Assembly (NCBI GenBank): GCA_025558075.1 | Contig: JAHLKF010000004.1 | Location: forward strand, 434,001-498,000 | DNA: 64,000 bases | Origin: Gaertneriomyces semiglobifer | Taxonomy: Eukaryota; Chytridiomycota; Chytridiomycetes; Spizellomycetales; Spizellomycetaceae | Direction: 5' to 3' | Part shown: positions 20,809 to 31,054 of the stretch, piece after piece | Numbering within the stretch: the first letter of the stretch is position 1 | Layout of the letters: each line of letters begins with the position of its first letter | The notes under the pieces: generated by a model | What the model was told of the DNA's origin: nothing | Databases searched by the model: none | The model's input: the letters and a program-made list of their open reading frames with translations, nothing else | Position numbers and translations under genes: made by a program

Positions 20809-23523
20809 ATGGACGCCTATCTCGCGAAAGCGGCGAGCTTTGCCTCTGAAGCGACCAGGTTCTCAAAGCGTTTGACCCAGGAGATTGTGGAACGATCCAA
20901 GGACATTAGTATACCGGGTCATATTTACGACACATCGGATGAGAAGTTCCAAGAGATACGAACAAATCTGGCATCCAGATATGACAAGGAGAGAATAGAT
21001 GGGCTGAAGCGACTGATTGCTGTGCGTCTCGCATACTTTGCTCAACTATATCCTAGAAACTCATGGCCTCTTCCCATCCTTTCCCATCCCATCTGTTTAG
21101 ATGATATCTAAGGGACGAAATGTGAAAGAGTTCTTCCCAGGTATTCCTCGTACACGATCACACTGCGGCCTGGTCGACTGCTCACGCGGGATACTACAGA
21201 CGTTGTCAAACTTGTAGCGGCCAGCTCCTTGGAGGTGCGCAAGCTGGTGTATATATATCTATTGCGATATGCCGAAGAGGAGCCGGATCTCGCACTGCTC
21301 TCCATCAATACCTTCCAAAAGGACCTTACGGACCGCAACCCGCTCATTCGTGCCATGGCCGTGCGGGTGTTGTCCAGTATACGAGTGCAGGTCATCGTCC
21401 CGATCATCATGCTTTCTCTCAAAAAAGCCCTTACGGATCTTTCACCATATGTGCGTAAAGCCGCAGCCAACGCTCTTCCCAAAATTTATTCTTTGGATCC
21501 AGCTCAACTACCATACCTTATTGAACTAATAGAGGGACTTCTGAACGACAAATCCACACTAGTTCTTGGAAGCGCGGTGACAAGTATGATGGAGATCTGC
21601 CCGGAACGCCTAGATTTGATTCATAAACACTACCGCAAGCTGTGTAGGGTGCTGGTGGATGCAAATGAGTGGGAGCAGATTGCCATCATGACTTTACTGG
21701 GAAAGTATGTGCGGCTGTTCTTTGACCGTCCCGATGATGTTGAGGTAAGCCGCGCGACTTATATACTACATACCGGCGCTGAAGACTGGTACAGGACACA
21801 CAAGCGTTGCAAGTGATGGACTCGCATCAACATTCCTTGTTCTCTTCCGAATCTAACTCTGAATTTGAAATCAAGCACGTCCAAGAGTCCATCAAAAACT
21901 CTCAACCTCGGAATTCTTTGGACCCTGATCATGAACTCTTCTTGATCGCATGCGAACCGCTTCTGAACAGCCGCAACACATCAGTTGTTTTGACTGCGAT
22001 TCAGATATTTTACCACCAGGCCCCTCGCTCATATCTCAGTCGAGGCATTCGAGCTCTGATGAGATTGCTCCGGACATCTAAAGAGGAGCGCTATATTACT
22101 TTGCGCACTATTTCTACCATAGCTAGCCGATGTCCGCAAGCATTTGAACCGTATTTGAAACATTTTTTCGTGTTTGAAGGAGAACCGAAGTTCATTAGCG
22201 ATATGAAATTAGAGCTTCTTTGTACAGTTGCGACCGAGGAGAGAGCAAAGGAGATCGTGCGAGAATTCAAGGTATTTCAGACGATCTTGGGTTTACTTGA
22301 TACCGACGCTGATTTTGTGTTACAGGAATACGTTCACAGCCCAGATAAGCACATGGTAATCCGAAGTGTTCAAGTGCTTGGACGTTTATGTTCAAAAATC
22401 CCCATGGTCACAGAGGAAGTGTTGAGTTTGCTCATGACTTCCATCTCACATCGCGATGGTAGGTCTCCAACTGATGTTCTCTCGCTAAATGGCACAACCT
22501 CAGCCCTTATCCACTTTAATAGAGGAGATTCTGTCACAAACAATCCTCACACTCCTAACTTTGCTCCATCAACATCCTGCATCTATGACGCCGATAGCCT
22601 TACGGCGTTTAGCACGTGCTCTCAATCATGTTACAACCCCTCGCGCTCGGGCTGCTGTCGTGTGGCTAATAGGAGAGTATCACCACATCACAACTACAAC
22701 TGCGGTCGATGTCTTACGCATCCTCGCCAAAGGGTTCGCTGATGAGGCGGATGTCGTGCGCGCTGCCATTGTGGGATTGGCTGTTAAATTAGCCGTCGCG
22801 AAAGACATTAATGAGAACGCCAGAGATAGGTGCAACTTGTTGGTGGACTACGTCTTTGAGCTGGCGCGGTGGGACCCAACATGGGATGTAAGAGATCGCA
22901 CACGGCTACTGCAGTCGATGGTTCCCTTGAAGAGCAAGCCGGTTTCGCTTGTTGATGTGGCTGAAAATGCCGAGAGTGGAACAGGGGAAGCGCCGCCACG
23001 GGATGTGGAGACGAGCTTGCGAAGGCATGCACGAGACATACTGCTTTCTCGAAAGTCTACCTTCACAAGTTCGAGGACCGCAGACGGTACGTAACACAGT
23101 GCCCTTCTTGTGAAGTTTGACTTGATACTCACACGTACAATCTGTAACGCATCAGTAAACGTGGAAACCTACACCCTTACGTCCCTGTCCCACGCATTCT
23201 CCCGGCGACTACGTACATATGCCCCATTACCTCCATGGTCATCCGCGCCTCCAGAGCTCCGCATCGAAGCAGGAAAGCAGCGTGGAGCAGGTGATCCCTC
23301 ATCATACGTGAGCGGGCATGGTCCTGTGCAAGCTGTATCTGCCGTGCCTGAGGTGAAGCTCGTCTCTGGCACCAGTTCGTCACGCCGCATAGTGGATTTA
23401 AACACATTTTGGAATGAGAGCGACAGCGCATCCAGCACAGATGAAAGCGATAATGAATCGGAATCGACGTCAAGCGAGAGCGATGAAACTGGAAGCGAAG
23501 ATGAAGGCGCAGCTACCGACTAG
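20809..23523 (+). CDS. APL6: AP-3 adaptor complex large subunit beta
   Basis: Beta subunit of the AP-3 adaptor, which sorts cargo from the Golgi or endosome to the vacuole or lysosome-related organelles. Seven exons (20809-21021, 21101-21140, 21200-21744, 21795-22271, 22326-22458, 22523-23086, 23156-23523) give 779 residues. The N-terminal adaptin trunk is clear: [78 protein letters not shown] and [13 protein letters not shown]. The C-terminus is an acidic serine hinge ([20 protein letters not shown]), a hallmark of AP-3 beta that separates it from AP-1/AP-2 beta. The protein stops soon after the hinge, so the large C-terminal ear of animal AP3B1 is absent, as in yeast Apl6. Confidence 0.93.
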
Positions 23524-23634
23524 CTAGGTAGCACAGAACAGGGACCCAAAGGGATCGGCGCACCAATGTAGCTCAAGATCAGTGGACATGTGACCTATCA
23601 GCACTCGGCGGTAAATTTAGTTAGTTCCTTAACC

Positions 23635-24803
23635 CTACGCTGTTATATTCGTACGTGTCTTATAGACTAAAGCGTCAGCACCTCGGCGCCACAATGGCAG
23701 CGCAAAGGCCCCAATGGTGGCGTACAGCACATCTAATAGAGAGTGATTGGAAGGAGCAGCACCTATGTACTGCAATAAGCTTATGATTCTTGCTCATCAA
23801 CCATATGACCCAATTACCTTTGGAAGCGCTTCGCACTATGTCACCCTGGAGATCACATACAATGGCGTACTGTCCCTTCTTAACACCTCGGACGAGGATC
23901 TTGGCAGCGGTCTCGGCCGTTACACCCTCATCACTTTCTTCAATCTTCTTCGTTATGTCCGGTTTCAGCTTATTCTCTTCTTCATATCCCGGTGTATATA
24001 TTGTGCCTGGAAAGTAGATGTGCACCCGGACTCCATGCGCCAGTAGCTCCATGCGCAACGATTCCGCAAGCCCGCGAACGGCAAACTTTGCTGCAGAGTA
24101 AGAGGCGTAACCAACAAGGCCCATCAATCCAGCTAGAGACGAGACGAAAACTAGGCGGCATGCTTGGGAATCGGGTCGTGTAATGAAGGACTGGACAACT
24201 GCATGAGCCGTGTAGGCTGCAGTGAAGTAATCCGTCTGCATTTCGTGAGAGATATCCGAGGGAGCGCTTTCTGAGAAAAGCATTGGTCTTGCAGCTCCTG
24301 GAAGAGATGGCGATGCATTAGGCTAAAGTGGTAGAAAGGTGGAGCTAGACTATAACGAGGACAGCAATACTTGCCTGCGCACAGAAAGGCGTAATCCACT
24401 TTCTTTCCAACGAATGTCTCAGCAGCTTTCAAAGCGTTTCTAGCGTTGTCATAATCGCTCAGATCTGCGCTTTCGTAATGGACGACCTGCTCATCGGTTC
24501 TTGCATGGTCTCTGATTTCTTGTTGGGCATTCTGGAGCTTATCTACTGAACGGGCGACGATGGTGACGTGAGCACCAAGAGAAGCGAGAAGCTTCGCTAA
24601 TGCGAGACCGGTCCCTTGAGAGCCTCCAGTAATGTAAACATGCTAACAGCCAGATGGCCGGTCAGCGACAAGGACCATGATGAAAACCTGGCAAACCTCA
24701 CCTTGCCGGCTGGATCAAAAGGATGGGAGTCGGCCTTGCGCCAGAGCATGTTCAAAATAAGCAATACCAAAAGTCCAATGACTGCGGTTAATGCCACGAT
24801 CAT
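23635..24803 (-). CDS. TSC10: 3-ketodihydrosphingosine reductase
   Basis: Reduces 3-ketosphinganine to dihydrosphingosine with NADPH, the second step of sphingolipid synthesis in the ER membrane. Exons 24803-24702, 24642-24375, 24297-23818 and 23762-23635 give 325 residues. An N-terminal membrane helix (ALTAVIGLLVLLILNML) precedes the Rossmann motif TGGSQGTGLALAKLLASLGA, split from the helix by an intron. DYAFLCAG, IVFVSS-type VFVSSLAGLMGLVGYASYSA, the Tyr-x3-Lys pair (YSAAKFAVRGLAESLRMELL) and YFPGTIYTPGYEEEN follow KDSR. The last exon supplies a C-terminal hydrophobic segment (LLDVLYATIGAFALPLWRRG). Intron 24298-24374 starts with GC, not GT (gcaagt..cag). Confidence 0.93.
24298..24374 (-). 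other. GC-AG intron in the TSC10-like gene
   Basis: The donor reads GCAG|gcaagt and the acceptor ctcttccag. Splicing here restores the continuous motif CAGAARPMLFSESAPSD. No GT donor in reach restores the frame. Confidence 0.8.
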
Positions 24804-24888
24804 TGCAACACTTCTTATGTATGTGCAACGAGATGCGGTAAATAACAGCGGTCAACGGTGCAAGTTGCTTTTAACCACCCCGCATGAC
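24804..24888. promoter_or_regulatory. Short bidirectional promoter, TSC10/TAPT1-like
   Basis: 85 bp between the divergent start codons at 24803 (minus) and 24889 (plus). No specific motif claimed. Confidence 0.4.
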
Positions 24889-27619
24889 ATGGACAATGAT
24901 GAAATCGAACGGAGATATCCCCCATCAGTGGTAAGCCATCACAGCGAAGAGAACCGCACGCCCATGAAGGATCAGGATGCTTATAAGCAAGTACGCTCTC
25001 CCGTATTGTCTGAGGCGCCGTTAACACATCCCTCCGCATCACGACGTCGCCATACCTTCTTGAGTCTGAATTTGCATAGGCTAAACAAGGCGAACGCACC
25101 GGATGATCACATTGTTCCGGAGGGACCAGTTTCTAGTAGCCCCGTAGGGACGGTTAGAAAACGACGAAAGACGAGCAAAGACGTGGAGCTTTCACAACAT
25201 TTGCAGTCGACTTTTGGCCTATCGTTACATCAACCGGAGACCTGCAATGGGCCAGCACATTTGGAACCGCACCGTGCAAGCGAGCCCACCCAATGCGTTC
25301 ATCGTCGATCCCATTCGGTCCCCGACTTTCGTTCCTTATCGTTGTCCATGCAGCATCTGGATGGACCGTTTTTCGATACAGGGAGCGATATCAGTAGCGC
25401 CGATATAACGCCAGTAGCAACACCTACACGTCAGAAATCATCACCGTTCATCGCCGAAAGGCCTCTTCCACCGGTTGAAGCGCGATCATCTGTTGCGCTC
25501 TTTCGAGGTGCAGACCTAACGAATGGGCTGGATCCGCCCGATGTAGCGGTGGATGGGGATTTGATGGGTAAAACCTTGCCTGAAGAGCATTCTGCTCATC
25601 CGGCAATTGCTCCCTCGAGGGGCATTGATATGCGACCGGCGAGTGTGACCGGTCCGTGGGAATACTTGAAGGGTGAATTGCTCAGTACAGATTACGATGA
25701 AAGCCCAGACTTGAAGAAAGACAGAGTAGAGAACTTTTTAAGCGTTCCGTGGGAACTGGAAAAGCTGATGTTCTTTGGATACATGATATGCCTTGACTCC
25801 TTCCTGCACGTCTTTACCATCCTTCCTCTAAGGATAGCGATAGCCAGCTGGACCATGACAAAGGCCATATTTTCCAAGTAAGCGCCGAGTATGCGATATT
25901 ATGGACCTTTGCTCATCCCGGTTGCCAGGTCCGTGTATCTGAAGACGTCGCAAAAGTGCGACCTCCTGAAGGGAGCGTTGATTGGTTTCTGCTGCTATCT
26001 GCTCCAGCACTACGACGCGAGTCAAATCTATCATTCCGTACGAGGACAAGCTCTAATCAAATTGTACGTCATCTTCAATTCGCTCGAGGTGGGGACTATG
26101 TTCGCCGCCGAGTGAGTCGCGCTGGAAGCTGATGTTTTCACATGCAGATCTGTGATAAGCTGTGCTCAGCTTTTGGTCATGACATCCTCGATTCCTTGTT
26201 CTCGAAGGCGAACCTGTCTTATTCACTCGCGGCGTCATCTACGGGCGGGCGCCGTCTGGGACGGGTGAAACACTTCCTGGTGGCATTTTGTTACGTCTTC
26301 ACGCATTCCATTGTCTTATTTTACCAAGTAATGACGCTGAACGTCAGCATCAACAGTTACAACAATGCTCTCCTGACATTGTTAATGAGCAATCAATTCG
26401 TTGAGATTAAGGGGAGCGTCTTCAAGAGATTTGAAAGGGAAAACCTGTTTCAGCTGAGTTGTGCTGGTGAGTTCGCCATTATGATGTACTTATGTTGATC
26501 TTTAATGAATGCCATGCGTAGACATCGTCGAGCGATTCCAGCTCTCAGTGTTTTTGTGCATAATTACCTTGAGGAATTTCGTTGAACTGACGGGCGGTCT
26601 TAATTCCCTTGATACTGCGGTATCCTACTTCTACTCTCTCAGCGCATCTATGTTTGCGCCCTCTTCGATACTTGCTTATATTACTGCCCTTCCGTCCTTG
26701 CCTTCTCTGGCCTCTTTCTTGTCAACGCCAGCATATAAGCTGGTTGAGACGCTTGCTACCCCGATCATTGTCGTGTTTGGAACGGAAGTTCTTGTGGACT
26801 GGCTGAAACACGCTTTCATTTGCAAGTTTAACGGAATACGCTCAGCGGTATACGTACGATTTGGCGAGAGCCTAGGAAGGGATCTTGTTGACGGCATCGG
26901 CGGGAGAAATGACGACGCAAAAGTACAAAGAAAGGTACTGATCCATTGATCTCTTCTCAATATAGTAATTATCCCCGCTGACGAGTTGCAAATGCAGCAG
27001 TTTCTGGATCACTCGCCCGCCGTAGCACGACGCATAGGATTTGTCTCCATCCCATTGGCATGTCTGGTCATACGTGTTACCATTCAAACCATAGAAATGC
27101 TCTTCTACCTGCGACAAGAAAACTCTGATGAGGATCTCTCGTTGGCGTCCCCGGTGGGCCTTGCCTATATTGTGGAAAAGGTTGCTGACGCTGCGCGATT
27201 AGAAGAGAAGATAGGAATCCTTGGAGCAAGCAACGCTGTGTTGCGTGTAATGTTTGAACGGGAACTGTGGATGATCCTATGGCAGATATTTAAAGCGAAC
27301 TTGGTGTGGGTGGGCATAGCTTTGATCAGCTATCTGTGGTGCGTATTACTTGGCGTTGTCATTGCAGTAATTCAGTACCGCACTGCTAATGTTATTCTCC
27401 GCTAGTCTATTGATGTGCAAGTTATTCATCGGCCTCTTTCTTCAGCGGAGAGCCATGAAGCGCTACATGGCTTCCACCAGCTCGACTACCCAACAAGGAG
27501 GGTTTGCTGATCATCATCCCGGCAAGTTGGATATCAAAGTGGCGGTGAATAGGAGCTCTGAGACAGATCGGTTGGATAGTGTGGCGCGGTTCTCAATGGT
27601 GAAGAGCCGCATAGTGTAA
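24889..27619 (+). CDS. EMP65: TAPT1/Emp65-family multi-pass ER membrane protein
   Basis: Six exons (24889-25877, 25929-26088, 26148-26466, 26522-26934, 26998-27338, 27406-27619) give 811 residues. The first 270 residues are Ser/Pro-rich, hydrophilic and probably cytosolic. The TAPT1 core begins at WEYLKGELLSTDY and continues through RVENFLSVPWELEKLMFFGY, CDLLKGALIGFCCYLLQHYD, IYHSVRGQALIKLYVIFNSL, ICDKLCSAFGHDILDSLF, VSINSYNNALLTLLMSNQFV, EIKGSVFKRFERENLFQLSC and DIVERFQLSVFLCIITLRNF. Several hydrophobic helices follow, with LATPIIVVFGTEVLVDWLKH. In yeast Emp65 works with Slp1 at the ER to protect folding membrane proteins; animal TAPT1 is linked to cilia and skeletal development. Those roles are from the family, not seen here. 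The gene ends 44 bp from the convergent NDUFA9-PanC gene. Confidence 0.92.
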
Positions 27620-27663
27620 TTTATTGTGAACACGATGTCAGATGATGCCTCGAGTGGGCATTC

Positions 27664-29658
27664 TTAAGCCTTTTTTGTCTTTTGCCCGCCGACGGATTCA
27701 GGTTCAAGATCAAGAAGAATGTTGTCAATTATTCTGGTTTTCCCGATTCTCACGGCGCCAGAAAGGATTGCGCCTGTTGACCCCACCATATTTACCTCCT
27801 GCAAATCGAATGGGTCCGCAAGACTAAGGTACTCGTACACTGCGCCCGGTTCTGCGTCGATGACGTCTTTTGCTGCCTTCAAAATCCGCTCCCTTGACTT
27901 TGCGCCTTGCAGGTGAAGTTGCTGCGCAGTGCACATGGCGCGGTACAATACTGGGGCAACGACACGCTCCTCGGGTGTAAGGTACGCGTTCCGCGAGCTC
28001 ATCGCCAATCCATCCGTTTCCCTGACAGTTGGTGACACCACTACTTCTAGAGGCATATGCAAGTCACGCACCATAGAGCGTACGACCGCACATTGCTGTA
28101 CATCCTTCTGGCCAAAGTAAGCCGTGGTCGGCTGGATAATGTTGAACAACTTCGCGACGACAGTTGCCACACCCCGAAAGAAGTGTGGCCGAATTTGCCC
28201 TTCCATTTGCGAAGACAGGCCGAGCACTTCCACGAAAGTACCATTTTGTGCCTTGGTATTCAGAGTAATTCCGCGAGGATACATTTCCGAAACGGAGGGA
28301 GCGAAGACGATATCCGTATTCTGTTGGGCCAGTAACTTGACATCCTGATCCAAAGTTCGTGGATATTTGTCGAGATCCTCCGTGGGTGCAAATTGAGCTG
28401 GATTTACGAAAATGGAAGCTACAACCAGGTTGGGCGATGGAATCTGTTGCCGAGCTTGACGCGCTAGGGAAAGGTGGCCGGCGTGCAAGGCGCCCATAGT
28501 AGGGATGAATCCAATTTTGAGATCAGGATTTTTGCGCCGATGCGCGTTAATCAATTCTCGGTAGTCAGACACGGTGTGCACGATTTGCGGTGATGAAGCT
28601 GGATATCTGGGGCTCGTTGAATACGATCTCCTTTGAGGTTTAACCGTTAGAGGGCGTGTTGACCTAGCTCCAAGGTAAGTAGGTAAGATATCTTCAGCGC
28701 ATTTTGGTTGGATGCCAATGTCTTGCAGGGTGAGGACATTCTCTGTCATGCCCACTACATTATCTTTCTTCAACAACTCCACTTGGTCACGAGTTAATGT
28801 CCAAGGACCGGTGGGCAGACGTTCCAACACAAACGCCTGGAGCTTCGCGACACCCCAAGGCACAGAAATTACCGGCCGCTTCAATCCAGCTTCTTTCAAA
28901 GTTAAACGCATCAATTCTTTGTAGGTGTATACTGTGGGGCCGCCAGCTTCGAGGATGTGTCCAGTCGTTTGGTCGGATTGACTACCCAAGCTGGCAACAA
29001 TACCCGCCGCTAAATCATCTACATACACAGGCTGAAATCTGGTCGTTCCTCCGCCAAAAACCGGCACCAATGGCAAATATCGACCGAGCATAGCGAACCG
29101 GTTGAAGAAGTCATCCTCCGGACCAAAGACTATACTTGGTCGTATTACAGTGGCATCAGGAACCAGTTCCCGAGCCACTATCTCACCGACGCCTTTCGTT
29201 CTTGCATAAGGAATGCTCGATTTAGAATCGGCACCGATAGCGCTGATCTGCACCAATCGGCTGCGGTTCTCTTTCGCAGCTTCAGCAACGTGCCTTGCAC
29301 CTTGTATCTGAACCAAGTCAAAGGTATACCCTGGCTGTTCATGCATGATGCCCACCAAGTTGATGATAGCGGAAGCTCCTTCGCATGCCTTTTGAACAGA
29401 CGCCTTATTCGTGATATCCATCTGTGCGTGCTTGATTCTAGGATTCACATCATGCGCATTCGGTCGAGGTCTGCTGCGGGAAGTAACCCGTATGTCCACA
29501 TTTTGCGGTGTTTCTCGTAAAAGCCTGTCCACTACGTATGATCCGATGAAGCCAGTTCCGCCGATTACAACAACGCTCCCTGCTGCGTTGCCGGTTGCGG
29601 AGCTTCGAGCAATACCGCTGAAGCGCCGGACGGCGCCGTTGAGATTCCAGGAAATCAT
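27664..29658 (-). CDS. Fusion: NDUFA9-like complex I SDR + pantothenate synthase
   Basis: One uninterrupted 664-residue frame contains two complete enzymes. Residues 1-25 (MISWNLNGAVRRFSGIARSS..) look like a mitochondrial presequence. Residues about 27-330 are an atypical SDR of the NDUFA9/NUO40 type, an accessory subunit of respiratory complex I. It has the nucleotide motif GGTGFIGS (33-40), INLVGIMHE, SAIGADSKSSIPYARTKGVG with a Tyr-x3-Lys, RPSIVFGPEDDFFNRFA and TTRFQPVYVDDLA. Residues about 358-655 are pantothenate synthase (pantoate + beta-alanine + ATP): IGFIPTMGALHAGHLSLAR with the HxGH motif (392-395), SIFVNPAQFAPTEDLDKYPR, FFRGVATVVAKLFNIIQP, YFGQKDVQQ and RETDGLAMSSRNAYL. The linker (331-357) is basic and Ser-rich with RRSYSTSP, like a second presequence. 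I start at the first ATG (29658), not the upstream GTG. Both halves keep their key motifs, so both may be active. Confidence 0.93.
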   Translation of the reverse strand: MISWNLNGAVRRFSGIARSSATGNAAGSVVVIGGTGFIGSYVVDRLLRETPQNVDIRVTSRSRPRPNAHDVNPRIKHAQMDITNKASVQKACEGASAIINLVGIMHEQPGYTFDLVQIQGARHVAEAAKENRSRLVQISAIGADSKSSIPYARTKGVGEIVARELVPDATVIRPSIVFGPEDDFFNRFAMLGRYLPLVPVFGGGTTRFQPVYVDDLAAGIVASLGSQSDQTTGHILEAGGPTVYTYKELMRLTLKEAGLKRPVISVPWGVAKLQAFVLERLPTGPWTLTRDQVELLKKDNVVGMTENVLTLQDIGIQPKCAEDILPTYLGARSTRPLTVKPQRRSYSTSPRYPASSPQIVHTVSDYRELINAHRRKNPDLKIGFIPTMGALHAGHLSLARQARQQIPSPNLVVASIFVNPAQFAPTEDLDKYPRTLDQDVKLLAQQNTDIVFAPSVSEMYPRGITLNTKAQNGTFVEVLGLSSQMEGQIRPHFFRGVATVVAKLFNIIQPTTAYFGQKDVQQCAVVRSMVRDLHMPLEVVVSPTVRETDGLAMSSRNAYLTPEERVVAPVLYRAMCTAQQLHLQGAKSRERILKAAKDVIDAEPGAVYEYLSLADPFDLQEVNMVGSTGAILSGAVRIGKTRIIDNILLDLEPESVGGQKTKKA

Positions 29659-30343
29659 TGTACTCGTATCGTACTTTCCGCAACCAAAAGAAGCACGATC
29701 CACTTTTTCAGCTCGTTCGCGTAGATCTGAACCGCCCTCCTTTTATGCATAACTAACTGCAACCCCCTTTGTTGCCGACATGGAGAGATAACCAACGGGC
29801 AAATGAGGAAGTTTGGAGATAGTGATGGTTGCGCCAGACGAAACGTCTTGTCTACCGATTTGCATGTCAGCTCACCATCGTGGGCAGAAGGCAGACTCTG
29901 GAATGCTGCGCACGTCCATGCACTATGTTTACAATGTTATGGCACTCTTCAATGCTGAGCCATCATGAAATGGATTCATAAAAAATGCAGCGCCTTCTTG
30001 ATTCCTGTAACCAAATCATGCGTGGTGAACGGTTGTGAGAAATGCAGCTACGCATCCTCGCCGTGTCCGTGAACTGACATACTCAACTCACAAGCTCATT
30101 CGCACGCCACTGGTTCTTTCATCTTCAGTACGTTTTAATGTGGTCATCTACGGAGGATGAAGCCTTGTTCTAGTTAAGACTGCGGGAAATGAGAAATCTA
30201 ACTTAGCATGTCTAAAAGGCACTTAATAGATGTAAGCAAGGATCAGATTCCTTTGTTTAATCCTCATTGTGATGGCTACGGATGGTGAGATCTTCTCGAC
30301 TTCTTGAGCTATCTGTGCCGGAGGTCAAAACGCTCAGAAATCT
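29659..30343. other. Divergent intergenic region
   Basis: 685 bp between the NDUFA9-PanC start and the TFIIIC-subunit start. No coding potential, tRNA-like arms or repeats were recognised. Confidence 0.4.
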
Positions 30344-30952
30344 ATGTTTCAAGCGACCAACGGCAGCAGAGGAATGCAAACTAACAAACGGTCAGGAGAT
30401 GTGGACGCTGTGGACGATACGGGATCAGATACAGATTCCATCTCATCCTATGAAGAAATAGAGCAGTATCTTGTTCTGGACCTCGGAACTGACTTGACAT
30501 CCGACATGCTGCACAACGCTGCGTCATCCCACCATGGAGTATCGTTGATTGGCTTGGAAACGGCGACACCTTATCTGAGGGTAGGGAATCTAGCTTTCCA
30601 GGGCTCCTTCGACACGACCCTCGGAACAGACCTGATATTCACCAGCAGCAGGGACGACGAGAGCCGACCCAGACGTGAGTGGTTATCGCACGCAAAACGG
30701 CAAGTTTCCCACTGACGAGTTCACCGTGATCTAGGAGCTCCTGAGGGCCCACTCCCGCTATCAATAGATAATAACCGCCCTGATATCAATATGTCTCTGT
30801 TAACAAAGTCAACGAGGAAGATTCTGTTTAAACCCATTATGCTCGAACCCAAAGAGCAAGCGTCTGGTGAGCAAGCTGCCATGAACGCGGATGCGTCAGT
30901 GCCCTCAGACCGGCAAGACGAGGATGGACAGGCCATGGACGTAGATAACTGA
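30344..30952 (+). CDS. GTF3C6: TFIIIC subunit, GTF3C6/tau55-type triple-barrel protein
   Basis: Two exons (30344-30674, 30735-30952) give 182 residues. The core EEIEQYLVLDLGTDLTSDML, SLIGLETATPYLRVGNLAFQ, GSFDTTLGTDLIF matches the TFIIIC tau55/GTF3C6 beta-barrel: an acidic leader, an LVLDL strand, an IGLET-P-LRVG strand and the F-x-G-x-(Y/F)-D-T-x-LGT motif. The second exon contains TKSTRKILFKPIML, a conserved end of the barrel, and then an acidic tail. The protein should be part of the RNA polymerase III assembly factor TFIIIC, pairing with tau95. Start at ATG 30344; the next in-frame Met is ten codons later. Confidence 0.85.
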
Positions 30953-31054
30953 TGTCAGTTTTATATGTACAGTATTTAAACACAAAATCCACTCATTCAC
31001 TACAGCGTAGGTCTATCAAAAATTAAGTCGCTCCCACAACTGGGCCTCTAAAGT

